From Rhodeus uyekii (Eukaryota; Chordata; Actinopteri; Cypriniformes; Acheilognathidae): a DNA stretch of 64,000 nucleotides. Where the stretch lies: the NCBI GenBank assembly GCA_037043235.1, contig JAWRVZ010000154.1, forward strand, positions 292,001-356,000, written 5' to 3'. Made by a program: the position numbers and the translations under genes. Shown piece after piece: positions 34,521 through 47,031 of this stretch. The stretch's first letter is position 1. Each line of letters opens with the position of its first letter. A model generated the notes under the pieces. The model was not told where the DNA came from. It ran no database searches and saw only the letters and a program-made list of their open reading frames with translations.

Positions 34521-36512
34521 GTAGTTATTTTGAATTGTGTACTATACTCTCCACATCTTTTGAACTCATAACTAAGAATATTCCCTTCCGTTGCAGATCT
34601 CCAACGTCATTTGCAATCACATTTTTGAACTGCTAGTCAAGTTCACTTTAATCACATGTGAATCAATGAGCTTTTGATATCATTGACTTCAATTCTGGCA
34701 CAAATTCTGAACCTAAACACAATCTTGACTGAGACTTCAAAATTTCAATAGTAGTGAAGGGAAAAGAAGATACAAAATACTGTCAGACTTTTACATTTTT
34801 GGGTGATCTATTTCTTTCAATCATATGATATAATTAACCATATGAAATAACAAAACCTTTCAAAAGAAACATTTCACTTCCTGATCGTTAGTGCTGACAA
34901 ACAAGCCAAAGAAGCAAAAGGGCCTGCAATTATGTTAAAGTGGCATTGAATCAATGCATAAGACAAGACACAAAAATTAATAGGGAAAAATAATTACTCA
35001 AGCCCAAATTTTAAGCTCCAAATGACCTTGCAAACATATTTTTTTTGTGTGTGTTGTTTCGGAAAGCCACTTCTGGTGCTTACAAAGCAAACAGCAATGA
35101 ATAACTGTGACCGGCAGCATTGAGGCAGAAAATGTGCATACTAAACTACATAAATCTGCAAGTCGGTGAGCATTACAGGGTAATTGGATTTATCTATACT
35201 GTGTTCATGCTAATCCAGCTATTAGCATTATGAGTTACTGTCATCATGTTTTGCTTTTATGCCATGACCCGTTCCTTCCACCTTCCACGCACACAAATCC
35301 TTCCCTAAAGTATTAATTTACAACACACACTCATAAGAAGGCCTTCTGTTGAGCAGAAACGTCCGTTTAAAAGCGCGTCATCTGCATGCATTGGGTGTCC
35401 TGCCACATCTGTACGGCCCGCTTTGCTTTAAAGGGCAAACGTGAGGGTGGGACTCTCACACTGACTGTTGTTTATTGTCTGTGTATTGAACAAACACAAC
35501 TGCAAGCAAACGGAGACCTCTAAAGTAATGAACTGTGGGGGTTTTGAGAGTTTTCAGCCATCTGTCCCACCTTTATATAAATACTGCGACTCAGCACCAA
35601 CTGTTTTTATTGGGCCACCCAAGCGTAGCCCCCCCACAGTCCAATCATGTGAATGATTGGTCATAGTTCATCGGTTTCACAACACCAGTTCATATGATAG
35701 AGGTTATTAAGTTGGTTTGCAATCAGGACGGGATGGTTATGCTTCACGCTTCGGTCAGGTTCGCTTAATGCCACCACGACTTGCAGTTCTCCAACATCTC
35801 ATAAGGGACAAAAGGACAAGGAGAGATATCTACAGACTAGTCAAACAACAAAAGACGCAAACATTAATAAAACAAGACAAAATGAGAGGTTGATAATCTA
35901 TTGTTGCGGCGTCAACGAGAATAGAGCCTCATTCTTAACTCTTTTTGAATATGTGCCAGCTTGATATGTATTGATGACTTTGACAAATGATAATGGCACC
36001 AGGTAAAAGTCCACAGAGTTGCTTCTTAAAAGTCTTGATTGACTTCTTAAATGTTTGAGAGGACATGTTGCAATCAGTCAACTAACAATGAGAGAACAGC
36101 TCACCAACCTGTAAAGGAGATTCATTCGTAATCCTGCGTTCGTAATTTTGTGCATTGTGCAAGGAATCGAATTGGTGGAACATTGAATCCGAGGGTTGGA
36201 AAAACAAATTACAGACACATTTCGTGAAGTGTCAATCACCAAAATTAGGCAGATTCTGGGCGAACCTTTTATGAATTACCATTTTAAACGCTTCTGTTAC
36301 AGGGGAACGCTTGTTAATTATTGATCTGGAAAGTCACCGCATCAAAACATCTGAAAATCTGGCCAAGCTGACGGATGGATTGCTGAACTTTGCATTCACA
36401 GAGCTGTGGATATTGAACAACGGGTGAAATGTGAGTCCCATGGCTCGTGCTGGAAAGTGTTTTTTGTAATTATATGTACGACTTCAGCCAATGTCCCTCA
36501 GTCCCACTTCAC
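34521..36512. other. 2.0 kb without a recognisable gene
   Basis: No protein-like frame or element end is recognised. Confidence 0.4.
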
Positions 36513-36600
36513 ATCAGCAGTTCTCAACTGGTGGGTCACGACCCAAAAAATTGTTAAATCACACTTCTGGTTTTGTTTATGCAGTTGGAAACTTGATGGA
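36513..36600 (+). repeat. hAT (Charlie-type) terminal fragment
   Basis: 'CAGCAGTTCTCAACTGGTGGGTCACGACCC' resembles the CAGTGGTTCTCAA..GTGGGTCGCGACCC terminus of vertebrate hAT non-autonomous elements. No second end is identified. Confidence 0.5.
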
Positions 36601-36857
36601 AACAGTGGTTTCAGTCGCTTTTAAATTCCAGTTCAATCCCTAATTTGAACTGTGGTAGCAAACAGGACACGGAGATTAAATTCGAACTGAAATGTAATAA
36701 AGTATGAAATTAGTAGTTGGCATAAATGATTAGTATTGCAGTAATTTTAATTAGAGCCTTATACGTGGATTAGACATGCAAAAGGATACAAAAAACGATA
36801 GTTAGATAGGCAGATCAATATCCAGAATGAATTACCTGTGTTGAATGTATTTACCTT

Positions 36858-36998
36858 TATGCATTTGGCACACGCTTTTATCCAAAGCGACTTATATTAC
36901 ATTCATTGAACACATTGAATCATTTCTTGCTTTCCCTGGGAATTGAACCCATGACTTTGGCGTTGTAAACACCAATGCTCTACTGGTTGAGCTACAGT
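36858..36998 (-). repeat. tRNA-derived SINE, minus orientation
   Basis: 'CGCTTTTATCCAAAGCGACTTA', then 'CCCTGGGAATTGAACCCATGAC' (B box on the complement), 'GGCGTTGTAAACACCAATGCTCTACTGGTTGAGCTACAG' (A box on the complement). The best preserved of the three copies in the window. Confidence 0.82.
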
Positions 36999-39156
36999 AC
37001 GGTGAGTTTCTATTCCTCTCAATCCAATTCAACTTCCTGTCGGATGGGGCCAATTCAAATCAAATTTACCCTCAAGAATGGACAAAGAGCATTTCTGTCT
37101 TTTGAAACTTCGCTTTACATTTCGTAGACTTCATTCTCCGTCAGTGTCTTCTTTTATCCTCCTGAGAGTTGACCGGACATAATTCTTAGAGTCAGAGGCG
37201 TTTTATATTGACGGTAACTTTCTCCGGTCTTATTAATGAAGGAGCACAAGGCTGCCGACATCTTTCCCTGGCATGCTTAGGGAGAAACCTTGCACGGTAA
37301 TTGCTATCGACAGTGCCATGAAAGCAAACCTCAGCAGAAATCCCTCAGGAATCAGGGGTCCATCCCTTCTCTTCCTCATCCAAACACGCATATGCATCGT
37401 GGGAGAAACAAAAAGGTGGCAACCTGACAACAAAAACCAAGACTACATAAATTTCCCAAAGAGATTCTGATCTGCTTTGGTTGTGCTGAGCTGGGGAAGT
37501 TAGCCGGTGGTCCTGTAGGACTTCCAGGGGATGCGAGGCGTAGCTGAAACAGATTGTCAGGGACTTTGGGAGAACAGCGCCAAAAATCGCTGAGGATTAT
37601 TCAAAATGCACCGCCGATCAATACAAAACAGTTTGGAGTGGAAGGAAGCTCAAAAACAGAGTCCCCTGGTTCCTCTTACAGACAACTAAATTAACATCAT
37701 TTTTTGAGTTTTCCAAGCAGCAGTATCTGTTGTGTAATCCTTTTATTTCTTCCATCTGTTACTAATTTTACTGCTTAAATTATATGCCTGAGTAACTTTC
37801 TTCCTTCAATTGTTTGTGGCATTTCAAAAAACAATAACAAAACAACAAAAACAAAGAGAATCTACATTTAATCAAGAGGTTGCAGAACTTAATAGACCAC
37901 ATGTTCTGCAAACTTCACAGCCTCAAAAGTTCCCACAGCAATACAGTCCTGTTTTGAAGAGTTAATAAGGTCACAGTTTTATAATAAATGACAGTGACAG
38001 CTGCCTGGACAACTAATTGTCTAACTATATTCTCGTGTGTTATGCATGTTTTCATGTGTGGTTTTGGTAAGAGAAGCGGATTTGAATTTGAATTTACTTC
38101 ATGACTGTTAAAAAAATATTTTCTAATATTTTCTGGCTAGTATGAATGAAATTCGGATGCACTACGACAGCCATGGGGTTGCCAGCATCAGTTGTGTTAC
38201 TTCAGAGCGATTCATAAATCCTCTCCCATGGCCTCATGGTGTAGTAAAGTATCCATTGAACTGATTCTTAGTAGTAGGTCTTCGAGGTATTTTTTGCATA
38301 CTGTTTTCAAATACTATGTATTCCGACATACTACTCTTTTGGCGTAGTGTTTTTCACATACTATACTGTAAGAAAGTATTCGATTTTAGACGTAGCGGCT
38401 GTCTTCCATGGGAGTCAGTCCCATATCAGTTTTTGTGGCTTGTGCCAACTTTTTTTTATCGGTATTGTGTTGTCCTTTAAGGAATATCATTTTTCTAATA
38501 TATGCTTGATTTTTTGTTTGCACTGGTCGTAAAGTTCTTTATTTATCTTTCTGTTTTTCATACTTATTTGTAAACATTAATATAATTCGCTATGCGATGA
38601 TGTCACTTCCGGTTAGCGCTTTTCTAGTTTCTAGTTCCGTTAGAAAACACCAAAACAGACACTTCAATCTTGTTCATCCACTATAAATTGTCATAGAGGC
38701 AATGCTGTAAGTTGATCGAGGAGACATTAGACATGTTTACGATTATATATTTACAAATATTTGTTACAATAAACGATCTTTAAGGAGTTATTAAAGTCAA
38801 GCTAGCATTGTTGCTAACAGCTATTATAACTGCCGCTACATTCTGAATAGCACTTATTGTTTGCTATAGTTGTGTATAATTGAATGTTATTGTATTATTT
38901 TATTACAGTTTTCACCACACGCTATATGTTCAAGATAAAGTAAATGATCAACCTTGCTACGACCTTGTCTTCATTGGCTGTGGTTTAACTTGGTGTCTAG
39001 TCAGAGTTTCAACAAACTGCACCAGAACACTATAGGTGCCTGATTTAGTAATTTAGTGCCTGATTAGAAATAAGAAAAACAGCTTTATGATACTATACAT
39101 TTGTTCTTAATCATACAAAATGTAAATAAAATGTCTTTTAAAATGCATATCACATT
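36999..39156. other. 2.2 kb without a recognisable gene
   Basis: A pair of overlapping antisense frames at 37233-37470 has no known domain. 'CACTTCCGGTTAGCGC' at about 38606 and similar phrases are common in fish repeats. Nothing else is supported. Confidence 0.4.
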
Positions 39157-39161
39157 ATATC

Positions 39162-39927
39162 TGTCAGGGTTCTGCCACATTCGATCTAGTATTTTCTTGG
39201 TGTTGTGGTAGAGTTTTGTGTGTGTGTGTGTGTGCGTGCGTGGCTTCGAGTGGCGTGCATGCTTGTCTGTGTAACACCTTGTGTGCGGGTTATAGTGTCC
39301 GATCCCCAGACGGTCTTGTCTAGTTTTGGTTTGTGTTGGGGATCGGATATTCATGACCCATGTGTTCGTCCTTGTCATGAGTGCGCGAGCCGAGTGGATC
39401 CGCGTTTTCGTGAGCTCTATGTTTTGTGAGTGGGCACGGTTCAAGCTCTGCTCGAGCTGCGTTCTCTCGGGTCCGTGTGCAGTGTTCTGAGTACGCGGTT
39501 TGTGTTTACATCAGCCGCTGCTTTCATGTTGTGTTTTCGTGTCGCACACAGTTTGTTTTTCACCTGCTGTGTGCTGTCTGTGTGTTTTTGTGAACATGCA
39601 GCGATCCGCTTCCGCATTGGCTGCATGTTCATGTCTCGTCAATGTGTAACCCTCCCACCTTGTTCCCTGCTTAACTTTAACCCAGCTGTTTACCTATCAA
39701 ATACCCCTCCTGTGTGTATTTATTCTCCCAGTGTCTGCTGTCTTGTGCTGTTTCGACGGCATTCCATGGCTGTGCATCCTGTGCTCAAGTCTTTTTCTAG
39801 TCCTATTTCTGTTCGTGATCTAGTCTGGTTTTTCACCCTCGGGGTGGTTTTCTGTTTTATTTTTGTTTGTTACAATAAATCCCCATTATCTTCTGCATCC
39901 TTGAGTCCTCACTTCCTAAACCTGACA
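39162..39927 (+). repeat. Solo LTR, 766 bp, TSD ATATC
   Basis: It starts TGTCAGGGTT and ends AAACCTGACA, a terminal inverted repeat TGTCAGG/CCTGACA. ATATC is present at 39157-39161 and 39928-39932. AATAAA lies at about 39873. The 177-codon open frame at 39430-39963 lies mainly inside the LTR, runs past its end and is not a gene. A degenerate relative is at 8.68 kb. Confidence 0.9.
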
Positions 39928-39988
39928 ATATCACTTTGTGTCTTCAGTAAAGTAATGGCTTAGCCCACTAGATTAGTACTTCCTGCTC

Positions 39989-40264
39989 AAAGGCTTAGTT
40001 CGCCCCAAAATTAAAACTAACCCATATCTTACACAGCCACAAGCCATCCTTGGTGTATATTACTTTATTCTATTAACCAAACAGAATCAGAAATAAGAGT
40101 TATTCTAAACAATATCTTGGTTCTTCCAAACTTTGTAATGGGAATGAATGGTACCTTAGATTTTGAAGCCCAAAAAAACACATCCATCCATCATAAAATA
40201 AATCCATACAGCTCCAGGGGGCTAATAAAGGCCTTCAGAAGCGAAGCAATGTGCTTTTGCAAAA

Positions 40265-40298
<34 letters not shown>

Positions 40299-40522
40299 CA
40301 TATATTTTAAATCCACATTTATAATTTGATAAAGTATAAGAACCAGCTTTTATTATATTTGTTGGGGTTCAAAATTAGTTACCATTCACACCCATTGTAA
40401 AACTTGGAAGAGCCAGGATATTTTTCATTACAACTCTGAAAGAGGAAAGTCAGATACACCAAGATGGCTTAAGGGTGAGTAAATTATGGGATTATTTAAA
40501 TTTTGGGGTGAACTAACCCTTT
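39989..40522. mobile_element. MITE with ~25-bp TIRs
   Basis: Left end AAAGGCTTAGTTCGCCCCAA. Right end is the inverse of AAAGGGTTAGTTCACCCCAA. The interior holds a poly(A)/(AT)n microsatellite (40260-40306) and no coding sequence. It belongs to the same broad group of cyprinid elements whose ends read GGGT(T/G)AGTTCACCC. Confidence 0.65.
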
Positions 40523-41951
40523 AATAAAGGCATTTTTATTTAGCTAAAACAACATATCATGATAGCATGCTCCGTTTCATTTACTGTCAATATCGTAACA
40601 GTCATTTCGTGACAACTAAGAGAACAAAAAAGTGACTTGACCTTGGTTATTCGTTCAAACATCATTTGCACGCTATTATTAGCAGATACAATTGTCAATT
40701 TCAAACACTGACTGAAGAAGCATCAAACAAATCACTGTCTTTATTTTCCCTTTCTCATCGAGTTGAGGTGGACTGTGGGTAGACGCAGCCATCCAATTTT
40801 ACAACAGATGAACCTGTTCAGCAGATGCTGCTCATTTTCCCCCGGGCCTTAAGGAGCGCGAGCAGACAGATAGATTTCTGCCTGACTGCGTCTGACACCT
40901 GCTCACACCTGCGTGGCTGGGACTGCAGGAGACATGCTTCAGAGAACTGCCTGACCTTTAATCTGACCAAGCGAACATCGCTGCTAATTAGATTGATTCA
41001 GGACCGTACTGGTTCACAGGTAAGAGCGGAAACCTTTTCAAAGTTGTTTTAAATGTTTTTTTAAATGCTTAATACATAGTTCCCACATGACGTCATCACA
41101 TACGTCCCTGTACGGTCATCAGCCATTCTGTGGGGCAATGTGTGTTTCACTTGAATACAATTTGCAGTCACACAATGGTTAATACACGCTGGGTCAAAGA
41201 TCGTACAAACCGTGCAGGCGATTCCGTGAAACATATTTTTTTACACTATACCTGTTGTGAGGAGATTTGAAGTAGAGCAAACGAAGACAAAGGATATGGT
41301 TAGCAAACAGAAAATAACTGCCGTCGAAGCATTAAAAAAATCTGCTCAGATCACATCATACAAGGTACTTTTATCCAATACTGTATCGATTAATGTCATT
41401 ATTATTAACAGTAGTAATATTAGAATATATATATGTTATTTCGTACAGTGAATGAAACAGTTGTCATAAGTTGTGGTCGGTTTATCTTTGATTTGAATCT
41501 TAAAGTGCACGTAAACTTCAGTTCATACCAACATAACTTTTCTTAGGTATTTAACACTGATAATTCAAACATGCATCCACATTTATATTGCTAAAAAATA
41601 AAATAACATTATTAATTATTAAACATTAACATTATTAATATTATTTTACAATCAATACTTTTTTTTTTACAATCACCATGGGCTGATTCAACAATGCCCG
41701 TTTTAAAAATGGTGTCATTCATGCTCTCTGAGTATCGTACGTAAATTGCAGAGAAAATTCCAGTGAATTTCTGTTATTTTGAGAATTTTTTTTATGAAAT
41801 ACATGCATATCTAAACTTTTGCAACATCTTCATAAGAAATATGTGTTTAAATGGTTAAATAAAAAAGCCCCTTACATTTATCTGATATACAACGATGACA
41901 ACACATTACGAGTCAGTCTATATTAAATGGTCTGGACAAAGGGAATGAATC
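40523..41951. other. 1.4 kb without a recognisable gene
   Basis: A plus-strand open frame at 40825-41052 runs through CACAG|GTAAGAG near 41019, a good splice donor, but the peptide is not recognised. The rest is AT-rich. Confidence 0.3.
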
Positions 41952-42274
41952 TCAACTTATTGCTGCATTAACCAACATGTTGTTGCTCACTTCTATGGCA
42001 AGGACGTCTTTAACCCAACCATTGACAAACTGGTTGTAAGCTTTAAGCGATTTGTAACTTTTCAAATCCTCTAAAGTGTAAGCACTTTTCGTGTTTACTA
42101 AATCATTTAAAATGTCTATGTAGGTAATGTCCAGGAGGCATTGGACGCCACTCGTCAATTTTCCTTTGCCAGTTTCGTACGGATCAATGCCCTGATTAGG
42201 CTTACCTTAGCATTGTATCTTTCATGTACTACTTTCTCTAACCCATCTTTGTACTTTCCCGACTTTGATGCCAT
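41952..42274 (-). pseudogene. Fragment of a fish YqaJ/SWIM-type multigene family protein
   Basis: Reading from ATG at 42274: MASKSGKYKDGLEKVV, then a frameshift in the 42180-42220 region, then DPYETGKGK, GVQCLLDITYIDILNDLV, YTLEDLKSYKSLKAYNQF and VNGWVKDV. This is the N-terminal signature (LKSYKSLxAYNQFVxGWVxD) that I associate with the fish-expanded family of proteins pairing a SWIM-type zinc finger with a YqaJ-like recombinase domain. The diagnostic SWIM and YqaJ domains are not present here. The fragment stops at 41952. It is frameshifted, truncated and non-functional; family assignment is from memory of the motif. Confidence 0.45.
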
Positions 42275-43507
42275 TTCTACTTATGATTTGATTATGACCT
42301 GTTTCGGCGTTACGCTTGGTAGGAAGCCTTCAACACAATGAGCATGTGGCTAAATTATAAAAATCTTTAAATTAAATGAATTGTTCTTTTACAGAATATA
42401 TTATGAACAACCTGCGTAGTATGTGCAATTTCAAAAACACCATTACTCAGTTTAACATTTATTTAAGTGCATTATGCATAAAAAATGGTCAGTTATTTTA
42501 CAATGATGCAAAGCATTTCGTCACAGTTTTGTGGAAACTTAAAAACACTGTCCTGCATGTTAACAAATCAAAAATCAATAATTTGAAATTCATTTTCCAA
42601 CTCTGGGAAGCAATTCTGAAAACATGAATTGACTTCACACACAACCTTAAGTGGCAGTTGTTTTAAAAAAAAATTTGTTTATACATAAGTATGTGTGTTT
42701 TATTATGTAAATTTGCGAAAACTGCAATTTGCAATTAGAGTTCGCTAAAGACCTGAAACCGTTTCTCATACTCCCTCAGCAACTCTGAAATCTTCTCTTT
42801 GTACTTTCACTGCAGCATCACTGTCCTCTCGGCTCCGGGTGAAAACAGATCTCTGTTTCCTCAGACCCACCAACATTTAATTTACCTTTCTCTATTCTCA
42901 GTTGTCTGTGCACGCTGTTGTATTTCTCGCCATGCTGAGTTTCATGTAATCATGAGTTTAGGTGCCTATATTCAAATGGCCACAGATCGTGTGATTAAAT
43001 GCAAATCTTTCGAATTTACGCCAAGGAATCAACACTCAGGACGCTGTGGTTCATCAGCACAGTGTAGAACATGTATGCATTTCAGAAAGTCATGCAAATG
43101 GGATACAAAAGTCTCAAATTTGTGTTTCATTCTCACCTGGAAATGAACACGGACATGAAACTAATTAAAAGAAATACAAGTTAAGGGTGCGGTTTCGAAC
43201 CAGTTCCGACGCATAAGCACTGACGGCCGACGCGTGTCCCGCGCATAGTCACTCATACTCGATGCATAAACTACACACCGAGTCATGAATAACGCACACC
43301 GATGCACATGTGCGTCAATTTTTTTGAACCGTTCAAAACTCAAAATCACGCACAAACCGCCTTCGACGCACATCCACTTACAATCACCGACGGTCCACAT
43401 TCCTTCCACCAATGAATTACGAAAATCTGTGTGTAATTCGTGCGTAATTCATGTGTTTTCGCTGTGTGACTGGCCCTTTAAATACGGCAAATGTAAGATC
43501 CTGCACC
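42275..43507. other. 1.2 kb without a recognisable gene
   Basis: The open frames at 42376-42627 and 42799-43146 are not recognised. 43180-43440 is CpG-rich relative to its surroundings with repeated 'GACGCA' phrases and may be transposon-derived. Confidence 0.3.
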
Positions 43508-43512
43508 ATTTA

Positions 43513-43769
43513 TGTTATGGTGTTGTCTTCCCTGTCTTTGTGGGTTTCTCATCACTAATTACCTTATTAGTCTTGTCACCTGTTCCTTTTTCCCTAATCA
43601 TCCTCTGTGTATTTAAGCCCTGTCTTTGCCTTAGGCAGGGTCTGTTCTCATCTTTACTGTGCAGTTTAATTCATTGTATTCAGTTGATTTATTAAATAAA
43701 CATTGTTAAATAAATGCTTTGTTATGTTCCTCTCATCTTTGTGCCTTCATCTTGCACGCACTAATGACA
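43513..43769 (+). repeat. Solo LTR, 257 bp, TSD ATTTA
   Basis: It starts TGTTATGGTG and ends ..CTAATGACA. ATTTA lies directly on both sides (43508-43512, 43770-43774). A TATTTAA promoter-like motif is near 43608, and AATAAA signals are at about 43695 and 43710. The ends TGTTAT/ATGACA are an imperfect terminal inverted repeat. Confidence 0.78.
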
Positions 43770-43774
43770 ATTTA

Positions 43775-44513
43775 TAGGTGACACACATATTAAGTTTGGG
43801 TACATTGGTACAAAATTGATAGTAAAATAATTTCAAGTGCGTGCCTAAACCAATAAATAAATAAAAAAATTCTAAACCATTTCTGTGAGGTTAATGTAAA
43901 CAGTCAGTTTGTCTCCTTATTCTGAAATTGCAGATATTTACCGTTGTTTTAAATTTAATTTAGTAGATTTCTGTGGATTTTTCACCAATTTTGTTCCACA
44001 AAGTATAGGTAGGTCAAACAATCACACAACATCAGAACTTTTTACAACTACCATACGTAAAAGCAGATTGCTTTATGATAGTCTGACTAAATCTGCACAG
44101 CATCTGGCTTCTCCTCACACCATTTGCCACACCCTCACATTAAACGTGCTACACAACGTCAGCGCCAATGACATTTCCTCAGTTTTGTGGGTTATTTGAA
44201 CATACTGATAAGTAGTGAAGTGGTCCATTAACACCCCGGATAAAAGACAAACCTGATGAGCTCTAAATGCAATAAGACAGAACGTTATCACATCCCGCTA
44301 GGGGAACGTGAACATGGGAGGTTGACATTTAGCTATCCTGCTAGCACACATGGATGTCCTTAATAACAAAAGATGTGAGTGTGCATTACTGGGCTTAACA
44401 ATTAATTGGACATAGAAAGTCCCCTCTATTAGGATTGGAGATTGGAGCACACAGAGACGTTATCTGAAAAAGTTTCTCTGCAGACAGACAAAGTTTTTGA
44501 GACTTCACATGAA
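43775..44513. other. Non-coding stretch between two LTRs
   Basis: The open frame at 43909-44199 is not recognised. Nothing else is seen. Confidence 0.35.
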
Positions 44514-44518
44514 AGCTT

Positions 44519-44940
44519 TGTCAGGGAGAGTCAGAGACGGATTCAATAGCAAGATGAAGATGTTTATTGGAAACACAAATGAGAAAAGTCCGGGAAATGG
44601 CTGGCGGTGACGCAGGGACTCAAAGGGCTCGACGGTGAAGACAGAGTGCGGTGAATAATCCCAGTGTGGTGGTGAACGTGAACGCAGGACGACAGGAAAC
44701 ACAGGAACTCAGGAACACGATGTCACAGGACCACAGGAAAGGCAGGCACGGGATCACAGGGAGAACAACGACTCGACAACATGGTGAGGGTGAGAAGGGA
44801 ACTAAATAGGCAGAGCAGATTGATGTCAGGTGCGAAGGATAACGATGATGAGTGAGTGATCAGCGACCACGCCTCCCACACTCACCTCACATACACCCAC
44901 AGGCAGTAACTAGGAGACAACGAATTCATGAATCGTGACA
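44519..44940 (-). repeat. 3' LTR of the chromovirus
   Basis: On the sense strand it begins TGTCACGATTC and ends CTCCCTGACA. It differs from the 5' copy at three single bases (3/422, about 0.7%). Confidence 0.95.
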
Positions 44941-44976
44941 GTACCCCCCCCCCCTAGGAGCGTCTCTCGACGCTCC
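44941..44976 (-). promoter_or_regulatory. Oligo-G purine tract and adjacent hairpin
   Basis: On the sense strand a perfect inverted repeat (GGAGCGTC, loop GAGA, GACGCTCC; 44957-44976) spans the last codons of integrase. The TAG stop follows, then about eleven Gs (44944-44954), then TAC and the 3' LTR. The G-run is the presumed plus-strand primer. The hairpin could help define it. Confidence 0.65.
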
Positions 44977-46490
44977 CAGGGGAGCTTACCTGTCGATTGT
45001 AGTCATCGATAAGGGAGTGATCCAGTATGTCCCTGGCAGGCACCCAACTTCTCTCCTCTGGACCGTACCCCTCCCAGTCCACCAAGTACTGGAATCCGCG
45101 TCCCCTCCTCCTCGAATCCAGAATACGATTTACCGAATAAGTTGGTTCCCCGTCTACGAGACGCGGCGGTGGGGGAACCGGGGTGGGCGGATTAATGGGA
45201 GAATGAATAACGGGCTTTATTTTGGACACATGAAAGGCGGCATGGATCCTCCCGTACGCGGGAGGTAGTTTGAGGCGGACTGTCACCGGGCTAATGATCT
45301 TGGTGACAGGGAACGGGCCGATGAATTTAGGAGCAAGCTTGTTACAAACGGAGCGGAGAGGAATATCTTTGGATGAAAGCCACACTTTTTGACCAACGAC
45401 GTAGACGGGAGGCTTCGACCGGTGGCGATCAGCCTGAGCCTTGGTGCGCGCTCCCACCTGCAGTAGAGTCTCCCGGGCTCTACTCCAAGTGCGATGGCAC
45501 CTCTGGATGAATGCGTGAGCGGAGGGGACCGCGACTTCGGATTCCAGACTGGGAAAGATAGGTGGCTGGTACCCTAAACTACATTCAAAAGGCGACAGGC
45601 CCGTGGATGATACTGGTAACGAGTTATGCGCGTACTCAACCCACGGGAGTTGCTGACTCCAGGAAGCAGGATTCTGGGACGCGGTACACCGTAAACACCT
45701 CTCGAGATCTTGGTTGGCCCGCTCGGTTTGGCCGTTGCTCTGGGGATGGAAACCCGAAGACAGACTCACACTCGCACCCAGTAGTTTACAAAATTCTCTC
45801 CAAAATTTGGAAATAAATTGGGGCCCTCTGTCAGAGACCACGTCTGTCGGGAGGCCATGAATGCGAAAGACGTGTTCAATGACAGCTGCCGCTGTCTCCT
45901 TAGCTGAGGGTAGTTTGGGTAAGGGTATAAAGTGTGCGGCCTTCGAGAATCGGTCCACTACGGTCAAAACGACCGTATTCCCTTGGGAGGGTGGGAGGGC
46001 GGTGACGAAATCTAGCGCTATGTGGGACCAGGGTCTCGAAGGCACTGACAGCGGCTGAAGCAACCCATCTGGTGCACGGTTGGAAGTCTTACCCTGGGCG
46101 CAAACCGAGCAAGCCAATACAAAATCTCGGATGTCACGGGCCATCTTCGGCCACCAGAATCGTTGTTTGACCAAGAAACTGGTGCGACTGATTCCTGGAT
46201 GACAAGCTACCTTAGAACAGTGACTCCACTGGAGGACCTCGGATCTGACTCTCTCCGGAACGAACAATCGACTAGGTGGGCCCCCGGGCGGAGGCGTTAC
46301 CCCTTCTAAGGCCGATTTGACCTTCGCTTCGACCTCCCATACGAGTGTGGAAACAATGAGTTTCTCTGGAAAAATGCACTCGGGAGTGGACGGGCGTTCG
46401 GAGCGATCAAAAACGCGAGATAAAGCATCGGGCTTGATGTTTTTGGAACCCGGGCGGTACGATAGTAAAAAGTCAAAACGTCCGAAAAAA
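44954..46490 (-). CDS. pol: RNase H tail and chromodomain integrase
   Basis: The frame resumes in the RNase H tail (SYRPGSKN..KPDALSR, about 46400-46470) and runs uninterrupted to the stop. Counting residues from about 46267: zinc-binding H16/H23 and C53/C56, then D86, D146 and E182, a perfect D,D-35-E triad. A GPF motif is at 317-319. A chromodomain at about 375-425 (YSVNRILDSRR, FQYLVDWEGYGPEERSW, then a terminal helix) would target insertion to particular chromatin marks, as in other chromoviruses. No ATG is needed because this is the end of a polyprotein. The integrase itself looks intact, but the upstream frame is broken, so it would not be made from this copy. Confidence 0.9.
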
Positions 46491-46533
46491 AAGAGCCCAC
46501 CGAGCCTCCCTGGAGTTAAGTCTTTTGGCTGTT

Positions 46534-47031
46534 CTAATGGTCCGAGGGAGAGCGCTGGGAGAGAACCGCACCTACCCCCACCTCTGAAGCGTCGACCTCC
46601 ACCACGAACTGCCGAGTGGGATCAGGGGCGATCAGGATGGGAGCCGAAACGAAGCGGCTCTTGAGTTTGGAGAACGCCGCTTCGGCAGCGTTGCACCACC
46701 TGAACGTAGTTCTGGGGGAGGTCAAGGCTGTCAGAGGAGCGGCTAGTTGGCTGAAATTACGAATGAAACGTCGGTAGAAATTGGCGAACCCCAGGAACCT
46801 CAGCAGGGTAGACGAAGAAAATATCAGTATGTCATCCAGGTAAACATACGTGAACTGATCTATCATGTCTCTCAACACGTCATTAACGAGTGCTTGGAAG
46901 ACAGCTGGGGAGTTGGACAACCCAAAAGGCATGACCAAGTATTCAAAGTGGCCCCTAGGGGTATTAAATGCTGTCTCCCATTCATCCCCCTCTCTTATGC
47001 GGACCAAATGATATGCATTACGTAAATCCAA
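46534..47031 (-). pseudogene. RT second half and start of RNase H, internally deleted
   Basis: It begins LDLRNAYHLVRI (RT motif A), then YLVMPFGLSNSPAVFQ (motif B) and YVYLDDILIFSSS (YLDD, motif C). The text then jumps directly to LRFLGFANFYRRFIRNFS at about 46810, so roughly 55-60 residues between the palm and connection regions are missing. RNase H starts (VEVDASEVGVGAVLSQ) and is lost at a second junction near 46535, where about 50 residues are absent before RLNSREARWAL. The preceding frame break lies at an A7 run (47039-47045). A further break is at an A8 run (46485-46492). Confidence 0.85.

Noticed and set aside
36858..36998. A tRNA gene on the minus strand
   Set aside because: A and B boxes are present, but the sequence continues into the SINE core and cannot form a proper acceptor stem.
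39430..39963. 177-codon plus-strand open frame
   Set aside because: It lies mostly inside the 39162-39927 solo LTR, runs past its terminus and has no domain.
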